In this document: positions 1-8,182 of the stretch, in pieces
Numbering within the stretch: the first letter of the stretch is position 1
How the letters are laid out: each line of letters opens with the position of its first letter
DNA from: an uncultured Chloroflexota bacterium
Lineage (GTDB): Bacteria > Chloroflexota > Limnocylindria > Limnocylindrales > CSP1-4
Assembly (NCBI GenBank): GCA_903925955.1
Contig: CAIYHO010000185.1
Span: 1 to 42,069 of the forward strand
Reading direction: 5' to 3'
Length of the DNA: 42,069 bases
Position numbers and translations under genes: made by a program
The notes under the pieces: model-generated
Seen by the model: the letters and a program-made list of their open reading frames with translations, nothing else
Database searches by the model: none
What the model was told of the DNA's origin: nothing

Positions 1-1
1 C

Positions 2-646
2 GTCCGCACCACGCTCCAGGCGCTGGCCGCTGTGCTTGGCGGGACGCAGAGCCTGCATACAAATTCACGCGACGAGGCGTTGGCGCTGCCCACGATGGAG
101 TCTGCTCGGCTTGCGCTGCGGACGCAGCAGATCATCGCCCACGAGGCGGGCGTCACCGAGACGCCCGATCCGCTGGCGGGCTCGTGGTTCGTGGAGTCGC
201 TGACGGACCAGCTCGAGGCCGCCGCAACGGCCTATCTGGAGGAGATCGACGCGATGGGCGGCACGCTCGCGGCCATCGAGGGCGGGTTCCAGCAGCGCCA
301 GATCCAGGAGTCCGCGTATCGCGTCCAGCGCGAGATTGAGCGCAGTGAACGCATCGTTGTGGGAGTGAACGCGTTCCGCGACGAGGAGGTGGGGCCAAAG
401 CCCACGCTGCTCAAGATTGACCCGGCCGGGGAGCAGCGCCAGGTGGTGGGTCTCCGCCGTGTGCGTGCCGAGCGCGATCCGGCTGCGTGGAACGCGGCGA
501 TGCGCCGCCTTGAGGACGAGGCCCGGGGCACCGGCAACCTTATGGCGCCCATCATCGAGGCCGTTGGCTCGTATGCCACCGTGGGTGAGATCTCGGATCG
601 GCTGCGCGCGGTCTGGGGCGTCCACCGCGAGTTGATCACCGTATGA
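2..646 (+). CDS. mutA: Methylmalonyl-CoA mutase large (catalytic) subunit, C-terminal part
   Basis: The 5' end lies outside the window, and the frame is open from base 2. The product interconverts methylmalonyl-CoA and succinyl-CoA with adenosylcobalamin in the propionate/methylmalonyl pathway. The visible part carries family-typical stretches: TLQALAAVLGGTQSLHTNS near the start, then TPDPLAGSWFVE, and the ending ISDRLRAVWG. No cobalamin-binding domain (DxHxxG) follows, so this is the stand-alone catalytic chain that pairs with a separate B12-binding subunit encoded elsewhere. The stop overlaps the next start as ATGA, so it is probably translationally coupled to the ribonuclease gene. The epimerase of the same pathway lies two reading frames downstream. 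Family assignment is firm; the gene symbol follows common usage for the large chain. Confidence 0.93.
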   Translation, partial: VRTTLQALAAVLGGTQSLHTNSRDEALALPTMESARLALRTQQIIAHEAGVTETPDPLAGSWFVESLTDQLEAAATAYLEEIDAMGGTLAAIEGGFQQRQIQESAYRVQREIERSERIVVGVNAFRDEEVGPKPTLLKIDPAGEQRQVVGLRRVRAERDPAAWNAAMRRLEDEARGTGNLMAPIIEAVGSYATVGEISDRLRAVWGVHRELITV

Positions 647-1134
647 GGTTCCGCGATCGGGCCCGTGCCATGGGGCGGGGCTCGGTCGGCGCACGGCTGG
701 TCGTTGTCGGCCTGCTCATCGGGTTGCTTGGCGGGTGCTCGACGGCAGCGCCCGGCACGAGCGCAGCGACCGGCACCGGTGCGCCGCCTGCGCCAGCGTC
801 CGCGACCGCGAACCCGACGCCGAAGGCGACCCAGCCCCGCAGCGATCCCCTCAGCGGTCTGCCCACGATCGCTGTGGCCGACCTGCCGGCAGAGGCAGTG
901 CCGGTGCTCGCGGACATCGCCACTGGCGACCCGTTCGCCTACAGCCAGGATGGCGTCGTGTTCAACAACCGAGAGGGCATCTTGCCCAGGCGAACCTCGG
1001 GCTACTACCACGAGTACACGGTCCCGACCCCCGGGTCGCCCGACCGCGGGGCTCGGCGCCTGGTCGCGGGCAAAGGCAGCGAGATCTACTACACGGCTGA
1101 CCACTACGCGAGCTTCTGGAGGGTCTGGCCATGA
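643..1134 (+). CDS. Secreted guanyl-specific ribonuclease (RNase Sa/barnase family), predicted lipoprotein
   Basis: A 163-residue protein. Residues 17-31 are hydrophobic and end in a lipobox, LLGGC, with Cys32 as the lipidation site. A Ser/Thr/Pro/Ala-rich linker runs to about residue 70. Residues 72-161 match microbial guanyl RNases closely: YSQDGVVFNNRE, GYYHEYTV, RGARRLV and YYTADHYASF. By alignment from memory with RNase Sa, the catalytic base is Glu124, the phosphate-binding arginines are Arg135 and Arg139, and the general acid is His154. All are present, so it should be active. The single RNase Sa disulfide has no counterpart. The gene overlaps both neighbours by ATGA, and the downstream frame begins with a barstar domain, the known inhibitor of this enzyme class. 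Whether it is a nutrient-scavenging nuclease or a toxin is inference. Confidence 0.92.
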   Translation: MRFRDRARAMGRGSVGARLVVVGLLIGLLGGCSTAAPGTSAATGTGAPPAPASATANPTPKATQPRSDPLSGLPTIAVADLPAEAVPVLADIATGDPFAYSQDGVVFNNREGILPRRTSGYYHEYTVPTPGSPDRGARRLVAGKGSEIYYTADHYASFWRVWP

Positions 1135-2042
1135 CGCCGAGCATCGCCGAGATCCTGCGCGGCGCCGCGCACGGCCCCCTGACGCTGGACGACGCCGACG
1201 CGGAACGTCTGGTCGATGCGGCTCGGGCCGCCGGTGGGACGATCGCCGTGCTCGACGGTCCGGACAGCAAGGCCGCGCTCCTGGAAGCGTTTGCCGACGG
1301 GTTCTCCTTCCCGGACTGGGGGCGAAACTGGGACGCCCTCGAGGAGCTCCTTCGCGGGGATCCCGCGGGCGGCTGGATCGAAGTGGTCCTCTGGCGTGAT
1401 CCAGAACGCCTGGCCCGTGCTGATCCCGACGCATGGGCGACCGCGTGTGACATCCTCGTCGAGGTCATGGGGGATCGACGACGGGTTGGCACACCGCCCA
1501 TCGTGGTCATCCTCACCGGTCGGCAGCCGGCCGCAGCGCCCGTGGAGAGCAGCATGAGCGAATCCAAGCATCCGGCCCCGGATCACACGCACCGCCTCCC
1601 GGGCAAGATCCGCCAGCTGGGCCGCGTCCACCACGTGGCGCTGATCGTCCGCGACATCGACGAATCGCTTGCGTTCTGGCGCGACACGCTGGGGCTGCCC
1701 GTGGACGCCGTGATGCACATGGAGCAGGACCGCAGCACCATCGCGTTCTTGCCCGTGGGTGAGTCCAAGGTGGAGCTTGTCATGCCCACAGACGACACCA
1801 CAGGCGTCGCCCGGTTCCTCGCCAACAAGGGCGAGGGGTTCCACCACGTCTGCTTCGAGGTGGACGACATCGCCGAGACGCTCACCCGGCTGTCGATGGA
1901 CGGGATCGAGTTGATTGACAGCGCGCCCCGCAAGGGCGGTGAGGGCCCGGTGGCGTTCCTGCACCCCAAGTCTTGCCATGGCGTCCTTGTGGAGCTGATT
2001 GAGGCGCCCGGCGGCCCGGCGTGGACGTCGCTGGGCTTCTAG
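1131..2042 (+). CDS. mce: Barstar-like inhibitor domain fused to methylmalonyl-CoA epimerase
   Basis: One uninterrupted frame encodes two unrelated domains. Residues about 36-130 resemble barstar: FPDWGRNWDALEELL corresponds to the barstar helix that plugs the RNase active site. Asp68 aligns with barstar Asp35 and Glu72 replaces Asp39 conservatively. A VVLWRD strand and the closing PPIVVILTG strand follow. Residues about 155-300 are a vicinal-oxygen-chelate epimerase: LGRVHHVALIVRDID, a KVELVMP strand, GFHHVCFEVDDI and GVLVELIE supply the two His and two Glu metal ligands. It converts (S)- to (R)-methylmalonyl-CoA for the mutase encoded upstream. The start overlaps the ribonuclease stop as ATGA. 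An internal in-frame ATG at 1554 with a good ribosome-binding site could also give a free 162-residue epimerase, the usual family size. Domain calls are firm; whether the fusion protein accumulates is unknown. Confidence 0.88.
   Translation: MTPSIAEILRGAAHGPLTLDDADAERLVDAARAAGGTIAVLDGPDSKAALLEAFADGFSFPDWGRNWDALEELLRGDPAGGWIEVVLWRDPERLARADPDAWATACDILVEVMGDRRRVGTPPIVVILTGRQPAAAPVESSMSESKHPAPDHTHRLPGKIRQLGRVHHVALIVRDIDESLAFWRDTLGLPVDAVMHMEQDRSTIAFLPVGESKVELVMPTDDTTGVARFLANKGEGFHHVCFEVDDIAETLTRLSMDGIELIDSAPRKGGEGPVAFLHPKSCHGVLVELIEAPGGPAWTSLGF
1544..1556 (+). promoter_or_regulatory. Internal ribosome-binding site and ATG for a possible free epimerase
   Basis: GGAGAG at 1544-1549 lies 4 bases before an ATG at 1554-1556, in the same frame as the barstar domain and exactly at the junction between the two domains. 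Initiation here would yield the epimerase without the inhibitor. The sequence shows the site; its use is inference. Confidence 0.5.
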
Positions 2043-2165
2043 CCCGTCCAGTTCAGCCGGCCGGTGACCCAGCCTTGGGTCAATTCCACGGTCTTTGTGC
2101 ACGGTTTGCGGGCGGAACGTGCAGTTTCGGGTGCGGACTGTGCGGCAGCCAAGGCGATCAGACCC

Positions 2166-2245
2166 AGACGTGGTCCCAGGGCATGTGACGTGGTCCCAAG
2201 GCGCGTGACGTAGGTTCAGGGCGCGTGACGTGGTCCAGGCCACGT
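2166..2245. repeat. Four tandem copies of a 20-bp unit
   Basis: Units start at 2166, 2186, 2206 and 2226 with an exact 20-base period. The consensus is TGACGTGGTCCCAGGGCGCG; the third and fourth copies diverge. The array lies between the convergent ends of the epimerase and methyltransferase genes. There is no T-rich tract, so it is not an obvious intrinsic terminator, although CACGTG-like palindromic stretches recur. Function is unknown. Confidence 0.85.
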
Positions 2246-2266
2246 GCCGCACCGGGAGACGGCCCG

Positions 2267-2869
2267 TCAGGGGCGGCGCGCCACCAGCAGGAACACCGGG
2301 TACGTCTGGCCCCGCTTCTGGAGCTCAAGCGCGGTGCTGAACGTCGGGTCCTCAAACCCGGTGGCGATTGCCAGCGCACCAAGCGCCGCCCGGTCAAAGC
2401 CGTGGATCACCGGCTCGGCTGGATCGTCGTGGTAGGTCCCGCCCTCGGTGTCGAGATCGAGGATGGCGAGGCGGCCGCCAGGCGCCAGCAAGAGGTAGAT
2501 CTCCGCGAGCGCCCGGGCCGTGTCGGCGACATGGTGCAGCGACATCAGGCCGGTGACGACGTCAAATCGCTCTGCTGGCAACGGATCAACGGTGAGCTCG
2601 TGGCGGAGCAGCCGGACATTCTCTACGCCGGTGGCGTCGATCTTTGCTTGGGCCTGACCCAGCATTCCGGCTGACGCGTCGGCCAACGTGACGTCGCGGG
2701 CCAGTTCTGCCAGGGGGAATCCAACAAGCCCAGTGCCACCCCCGAGGTCAAACACCCGGTCAGCCCCGGTGATCTTGGCGGCCTTCGCCACGGCTGCCGC
2801 CACACGTCGGCCACGCTCGATCCTGTCGGGCGTATCCCACTCGGGGGCGCGATCGTCAAACTTCGCCAC
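2267..2869 (-). CDS. Class I SAM-dependent methyltransferase
   Basis: A 200-residue protein with a Rossmann-type methyltransferase fold. Motif I is DLGGGTG at residues 41-47, an acidic residue follows the second strand (VTLADAS), then FDVVTGLMSLHHV and a post-motif APGGRLAILDLD. The pattern resembles small UbiE/Methyltransf_11-type enzymes; the substrate cannot be told. I chose the GTG at 2869 because the protein-like sequence AKFDDRAPEWD starts there and a GAGAGG ribosome-binding site lies 8-9 bases upstream. A longer frame to 3019 would run through the end of the oxidoreductase gene. It is the last gene of the minus-strand sucCD operon, 5 bases after the preceding stop. Confidence 0.85.
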   Translation of the reverse strand: MAKFDDRAPEWDTPDRIERGRRVAAAVAKAAKITGADRVFDLGGGTGLVGFPLAELARDVTLADASAGMLGQAQAKIDATGVENVRLLRHELTVDPLPAERFDVVTGLMSLHHVADTARALAEIYLLLAPGGRLAILDLDTEGGTYHDDPAEPVIHGFDRAALGALAIATGFEDPTFSTALELQKRGQTYPVFLLVARRP

Positions 2870-2874
2870 AACGG

Positions 2875-3555
2875 CTACCTCTCCCCAAACAGGGTGTGGA
2901 GCAGCCTGCTGGTGATGCGGCCCACCAAGCGGAGCGAGAGCCAGGTGGCCACCAGCACCAGCGCCTGACGCCAGATCCATGCTGAGCCGCCCGGGTCGTC
3001 TGCGCCGGGCTCCAGCCACTCGCCATCAGGCGTCACGCGGATGAGCGGCACCCAGTCCAGCGCCTTGATGATTGCGTCGTCGGGCGCCGTGAAGGGGTTC
3101 ACCCCAATCATCGACCCCGGCAGCGGGGTTGAGCGGATGAGCGCCGGCAGGATGCGCGCCCGGACCCGCGGATCCAGCTCCTCGGCGGCGCTTCCGGCGA
3201 AGCGCCGGCCGGGCAGCCATGCCTCAACACGCGGATCAGCGAGGAGGTTGCGGTACCACTCGGTCTTGGGCCCAAACCCGGCCAGCACCCAGATGGCGCC
3301 CTCGGCAACCAGGTAGTTGAGCGGCGTTTCGCGCATCACCCCGGACTTCCGACCGCGCACGCGCAGCAGCACCATGTAGCCGCCGATGGGCGTGGACACC
3401 CAGGCGCCAAGTCCCGCGCGATGCAGCGGCACCATGAAGGAGCGGTTGAGGGCCTTGAAGGCTGTTCGCAGATACGGATCCGCCGCCTGCCAGGCCTCGG
3501 ACGTGGGGGCCGGGGCCAGCGGTGGGAAGGACTCGCGAGGTGTGTCGGTTGTCAC
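2875..3555 (-). CDS. Deazaflavin (F420)-dependent nitroreductase/Ddn-family oxidoreductase
   Basis: A 226-residue protein with the Ddn-family core: RGRKSGVMRETPLNYLVAEG, then WVLAGFGPKTEWYRNLLADPRVE. This is the split beta-barrel signature of F420-dependent quinone/nitro-compound reductases. Members bind F420H2 and reduce lipophilic substrates at the membrane. A hydrophobic C-terminal segment at about residues 195-215 could anchor it. The start is GTG (ACAACCGACACA follows), two bases after the stop of the upstream hypothetical gene, so these are co-transcribed with sucCD. The physiological substrate is unknown. Cofactor assignment is family inference; no F420 biosynthesis genes are visible here. 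Confidence 0.85.
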   Translation of the reverse strand: MTTDTPRESFPPLAPAPTSEAWQAADPYLRTAFKALNRSFMVPLHRAGLGAWVSTPIGGYMVLLRVRGRKSGVMRETPLNYLVAEGAIWVLAGFGPKTEWYRNLLADPRVEAWLPGRRFAGSAAEELDPRVRARILPALIRSTPLPGSMIGVNPFTAPDDAIIKALDWVPLIRVTPDGEWLEPGADDPGGSAWIWRQALVLVATWLSLRLVGRITSRLLHTLFGER

Positions 3556-3557
3556 GG

Positions 3558-4028
3558 CTAGAACCCCCAGGCAAACACCACATCACGGGCGCCATCGGCT
3601 GCCCGCGCAAACCGCACAATGCGCTCCGCGAGGTCCCGGATCCAGGGCTTCTCCTCCCGTGGGAGCGGGCCAAACTCCTCCTCAAGCAGCTCGATCCACC
3701 GGCTGGCCAGCGGACCGAATTGCTCGTCGGGAACCCGGGCAACCGCGTCCACCCACACCGGGTCCACGCGCTCAAGGATGCGCTCCGTAGCCACCTTGAC
3801 GCCTTCAAGGTCAGAGCGAGCGTCAAGGAAGTCCGCAGGTTCACCCGTCTCGCCAAGTCCGCGCGCAGCCTCGGAGAACATGTCCAGCCACGTGGGGTCC
3901 AGCCCTCCGCCCAGCGAGAGGTGCGCGGTGAACCGGTCCGGGTCCGCAAAGGCGGCCACATCCTCAATTGCGAGCGCAAGCACGATGTCGCGCTTGTCGC
4001 CCGCGATCAGGTCCATCAGGCTGCCCAT
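3558..4028 (-). CDS. Hypothetical protein in the sucCD operon
   Basis: A 156-residue acidic, soluble-looking protein that I do not recognise. The start ATG at 4028 is supported by an AAGGAGGG ribosome-binding site directly upstream, which rules out the longer frame extending into sucD. There is no signal peptide or membrane segment. The sequence has helical stretches such as LDMFSEAARGLGE and SRWIELLEEEFGPL. It lies 25 bases after sucD and 2 bases before the Ddn-family gene, so it belongs to the same transcript. A role in succinyl-CoA metabolism is not implied by sequence. Confidence 0.8.
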   Translation of the reverse strand: MGSLMDLIAGDKRDIVLALAIEDVAAFADPDRFTAHLSLGGGLDPTWLDMFSEAARGLGETGEPADFLDARSDLEGVKVATERILERVDPVWVDAVARVPDEQFGPLASRWIELLEEEFGPLPREEKPWIRDLAERIVRFARAADGARDVVFAWGF

Positions 4029-4053
4029 CGGCGCCCTCCTTCGGTCCGGGCGA

Positions 4054-4934
4054 TCAGCGCCGGAAGCCGGCCTCGCGCAGCAGCCTCGGCAGCTCCGTGG
4101 GCGAGTTCGCCACGCGGAAGCCTGCCGCCTCAAGCGCCGACACCTTGGAGGCCGCGGTGCCCTTGCCGCCTGAGATGATGGCGCCCGCATGACCCATGCG
4201 CTTGCCCTCGGGGGCCGTCCGGCCGGCGATAAACGCCACCTTGGGAACGTTGGCCATGTGCTCGGCAGCCCAGGCCGCCGCCTCTTCCTCCGCGGTCCCG
4301 CCGATCTCGCCGATGAGGACAAGCGCCTCGGTGTCCGGATCCGCCGCAAACAGCTTGAGGATGTCGATGTGCTGGGAGCCGATGACGGGGTCACCGCCGA
4401 TGCCCACGCAGGTTGACTGGCCAAGGCCAGCGTCCGTCATGGCCTGGACAGCCTCGTAGGTGAGCGTGCCCGAGCGGGACACCACGCCCACGCTGCCCTG
4501 GCGGTGGATGGAGCCCGGAATGATGCCCACCTTTGCCGTGCCGGGCGACGTGGCGCCGGGGCAGTTGGGGCCGATGAGGCGGGCGCCGGCGAGGCGGACC
4601 TCTTCCACCACCGGAATCATGTCCAGCGCCGGGATGCCCTCGGTGATGCAGAAGATCGTCTTGATGCCCGCGGCAACCGCCTCAAGCACCGCGTCTGGGG
4701 CGCCACCCGCGGGGACGAAGATGCACGAGGTGTTGGCGCCGGTCTGGTAGACGGCCTCACGGACCGTGTTGAACACGGGGACCTTGCCGTCCAGCGCGGT
4801 CTGGCCGCCCTTGCCCGGTGTGACGCCGGCGACAAGCTGGGTGCCGTACTCAAGCATGGCGCGTGAGTGGAACTCGCCTTCGCGCCCGGTGATGCCCTGG
4901 ACGACAAGGCGGGTGCTGCGCCCAATCAGGATGC

Positions 4935-4938
<4 letters not shown>
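4054..4938 (-). CDS. sucD: Succinate--CoA ligase, alpha subunit
   Basis: A 294-residue protein of normal length. It has the N-terminal CoA-binding fold ([14 protein letters not shown]), the [11 protein letters not shown] segment, and the ligase domain with the phosphorylated histidine, His250, in RMGHAGAI, followed by the glycine-rich SGGKGTA. It catalyses substrate-level phosphorylation between succinyl-CoA and succinate with the beta subunit encoded immediately upstream; the sucC stop overlaps this ATG (ATGA). With the nearby mutase and epimerase it can drain methylmalonyl-derived succinyl-CoA into the TCA cycle. Confidence 0.97.
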
Positions 4939-6119
<1,181 letters not shown>

Positions 6120-6174
6120 GGGCGGGCGGGACCTCCGGACGGGCGGGCAGACGGACGGGAGTTGCAGGACGACG

Positions 6175-6180
6175 ATCATA
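6175..6180 (-). promoter_or_regulatory. -10 element for the sucCD operon
   Basis: TATGAT on the minus strand, about 55 bases upstream of the sucC GTG. No convincing -35 was found at 16-18 bases. It gives a leader of roughly 50 bases that contains the GGAGGT ribosome-binding site. Confidence 0.5.
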
Positions 6181-6229
6181 ACCGTCTGACACCCGCGTCC
6201 TCGGGACCTCTGGTCGCCCGAACGCGGGA

Positions 6230-6247
6230 CAACCGGCCCTTCGGTTG
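6230..6247. promoter_or_regulatory. Inverted repeat between the divergent sucC and icd promoters
   Basis: CAACCG (6230-6235), six bases, then CGGTTG (6242-6247): a perfect 6-bp inverted repeat about midway between the two divergent starts. It could be an operator shared by the TCA-cycle operons, or chance in GC-rich DNA. Confidence 0.3.
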
Positions 6248-6324
6248 CCGTTCTGGTGGTTACGGGCGCTTTGGCATGGCAGGGCCGGGACCGTTGGGCG
6301 CCCAACGAGGCCCCGCCGCCTCGC

Positions 6325-6330
6325 TACAAT
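6325..6330 (+). promoter_or_regulatory. -10 element of icd giving a leaderless mRNA
   Basis: TACAAT ends six bases before the icd ATG at 6337, so transcription would begin at or next to the start codon. No ribosome-binding site precedes the ATG, consistent with leaderless translation. No clear -35 box is present. Confidence 0.55.
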
Positions 6331-6336
6331 CGCCGC

Positions 6337-7341
6337 ATGTCCTACAACGTCACCCTGATCCCTGGCGACGGCATTGGTCCCGAGCTGGCGGAGGCCACCC
6401 GCCGTGTCCTAGACGCCTCCGGCGTCGCGTTCAACTGGGAGGTCCAAAACGCCGGCGAAGGCGTCATGGCCCAGTACGGAACGCCGCTCCCGGAGCACGT
6501 GCTGGAGTCCATCCGGCGCAACAAGGTGGCCCTCAAGGGCCCCATCACCACGCCTGTCGGCGCTGGTTTCCGCAGCGTCAACGTCACGCTGCGCCAGGTC
6601 CTTGGCCTGTACGCCAACCTGCGCCCGGCTCGCTCCATCCAGGGTCTCAAGACGCGCTACGACGACGTGGATCTCGTGATCGTGCGCGAGAACACCGAGG
6701 ACCTGTACGCAGGCATCGAGCACAAGGTTGGCCGGGACGCCGCCGAGAGCATCAAGATCATCACGCGCGAAGCGTCTGAGCGGATTGCCCGCTTTGCCTT
6801 TGAGTACGCCGTCAACAACGGCCGCCGCAAGGTGACCGCGGTCCACAAGGCCAACATCATGAAGCTCTCGGACGGCCTGTTCCTTGAGAGCTGCGCGCAT
6901 GTGGCCAAGGACTACGAGGGCAAGATCGAGTTTGAGGACCGCATCGTCGACAACATGTGCATGCAGCTGGTGCAGAAGCCCGAGCTGTATGACGTGATGG
7001 TGCTGCCCAACCTCTACGGCGACATCGTCAGCGACCTGTGCGCAGGGCTCGTGGGCGGTCTGGGCGTGGCGCCCGGCGCCAACATCGGCACGGAGGCCTC
7101 GGTCTTCGAGCCGGTCCACGGTTCGGCTCCCAAGTACGCCGGCATGAACAAGGCCAACCCCACAGCCCTGCTGCTGTCCGGTGTCCTGATGCTCCGCCAC
7201 CTCGGCGAGCAGGATGCGGCTGTCCTCGTTGAGAACGCCGTCCGCGATGTGATCGCGGAAGGCAAGCACACCACCTACGACCTTGGCGGCGATGCGGGCA
7301 CCAGCCAGTTCGCCGACGCGATCATCGCGCGTATCGGCTGA
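6337..7341 (+). CDS. icd: Isocitrate dehydrogenase, NAD-type (beta-decarboxylating dehydrogenase)
   Basis: A 334-residue member of the isocitrate/isopropylmalate dehydrogenase family. It has the N-terminal [10 protein letters not shown], the substrate-binding loop [44 protein letters not shown] and the metal/dinucleotide region [10 protein letters not shown] plus [13 protein letters not shown]. The short length and SVNVTLRQ loop fit the NAD-dependent isocitrate dehydrogenase branch rather than LeuB or the longer E. coli-type Icd; homoisocitrate dehydrogenase is a less likely alternative. The ATG at 6337 is chosen over an upstream frame start because the family N-terminus ([12 protein letters not shown]) begins there and a -10 box sits six bases before it. 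sdhCDAB follow after 56 bases. Confidence 0.9.
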   Translation: MSYNVTLIPGDGIGPELAEATRRVLDASGVAFNWEVQNAGEGVMAQYGTPLPEHVLESIRRNKVALKGPITTPVGAGFRSVNVTLRQVLGLYANLRPARSIQGLKTRYDDVDLVIVRENTEDLYAGIEHKVGRDAAESIKIITREASERIARFAFEYAVNNGRRKVTAVHKANIMKLSDGLFLESCAHVAKDYEGKIEFEDRIVDNMCMQLVQKPELYDVMVLPNLYGDIVSDLCAGLVGGLGVAPGANIGTEASVFEPVHGSAPKYAGMNKANPTALLLSGVLMLRHLGEQDAAVLVENAVRDVIAEGKHTTYDLGGDAGTSQFADAIIARIG

Positions 7342-7397
7342 CGCCGGACCGCACCACCACGCCCGGTCGTTGGCCGGGCGCGAGACTGGGAGGCTCC

Positions 7398-7787
7398 ATG
7401 CTCCTGCGGTATCGGGGCAGTGAGGGGATGCTCGCTTGGGCGTTCCACCGCGTCTCGGGTGTCGCCATCTGGGCGTTCATCCTGCTCCACGTGTTTGACA
7501 TCTGGCTGGTCGGGGTAAACCCGGACCTGTACAACGAACTCCTCTCCGTCTACGCAAGCCCAATTGGGCGCGTGGTGGAATCCCTCCTGGGCGCCGCGCT
7601 CCTGTACCACGCGCTCAACGGCATGCGCGTGATCATCATGGACTTCTGGCCCTCCATGACCCGGTACCACAAGCAGATCTGGTACGTGAACTGGGTCCTG
7701 TTTGCCGTCATCGGCCTGCCCATCCTGGTCCAGATCATGGCGCCGGCCTTCGGGCTCGCCGCGCCCTTCACCTTTGGAGGGCAGTGA
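7398..7787 (+). CDS. sdhC: Succinate dehydrogenase cytochrome b subunit
   Basis: A 129-residue membrane protein with three predicted helices. FHRVSG is the conserved quinone-site motif, and LYHALNGMRV carries the likely axial histidine for heme b. Together with SdhD it anchors the flavoprotein and iron-sulfur subunits and reduces quinone. GGGAGGC precedes the ATG. Its stop overlaps the sdhD start as TGATG. Confidence 0.92.
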   Translation: MLLRYRGSEGMLAWAFHRVSGVAIWAFILLHVFDIWLVGVNPDLYNELLSVYASPIGRVVESLLGAALLYHALNGMRVIIMDFWPSMTRYHKQIWYVNWVLFAVIGLPILVQIMAPAFGLAAPFTFGGQ

Positions 7788-8182
7788 TGGCCCCGCGCGT
7801 CACCCGCACCGGCACAGTGCGCCCGCAGGGCGGCGGCTGGGAGCTGGCAATCTGGTACCTCATGCGCCTGACGGGCCTCGGCCTGTTTGTCACGGCGCTT
7901 GCGCACTTCATCATCGTCCACTTCATCTACGACCCGTCGCTCCAGACGGCCAAGTGGATCACCGACGAGCGCTGGGGGAACATCGCCTGGCGGACCGTTG
8001 ACTGGCTGATGCTCACATTTGTCGTGTTCCACGCATTCATGGGTCTCCGCTCGGTGGTCCAGGACTACACGAAGGGCGGCACCCGCACCGTGCTCACGAT
8101 GGCCCTCTACCTCGGCGCCTTCGTTGTCTTCGCGATGGGGACCATCGCCGTGGCCACGCTCAACTTCCCGGTGAAGCCATGA
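7787..8182 (+). CDS. sdhD: Succinate dehydrogenase membrane anchor subunit
   Basis: A 131-residue protein with three hydrophobic segments. An Arg-rich N-terminus is followed by YLMRLTGLGLFVTALAHF, in which a histidine could be the second heme ligand, and VVFHAFMGLRSVV. The ATG at 7787 is preferred over the GTG three bases earlier because GGAGG lies six bases upstream of the ATG and it overlaps the sdhC stop by one base. The stop overlaps sdhA as ATGA. Two separate anchor proteins fit a heme-containing SDH with two membrane subunits. Confidence 0.9.
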   Translation: MAPRVTRTGTVRPQGGGWELAIWYLMRLTGLGLFVTALAHFIIVHFIYDPSLQTAKWITDERWGNIAWRTVDWLMLTFVVFHAFMGLRSVVQDYTKGGTRTVLTMALYLGAFVVFAMGTIAVATLNFPVKP

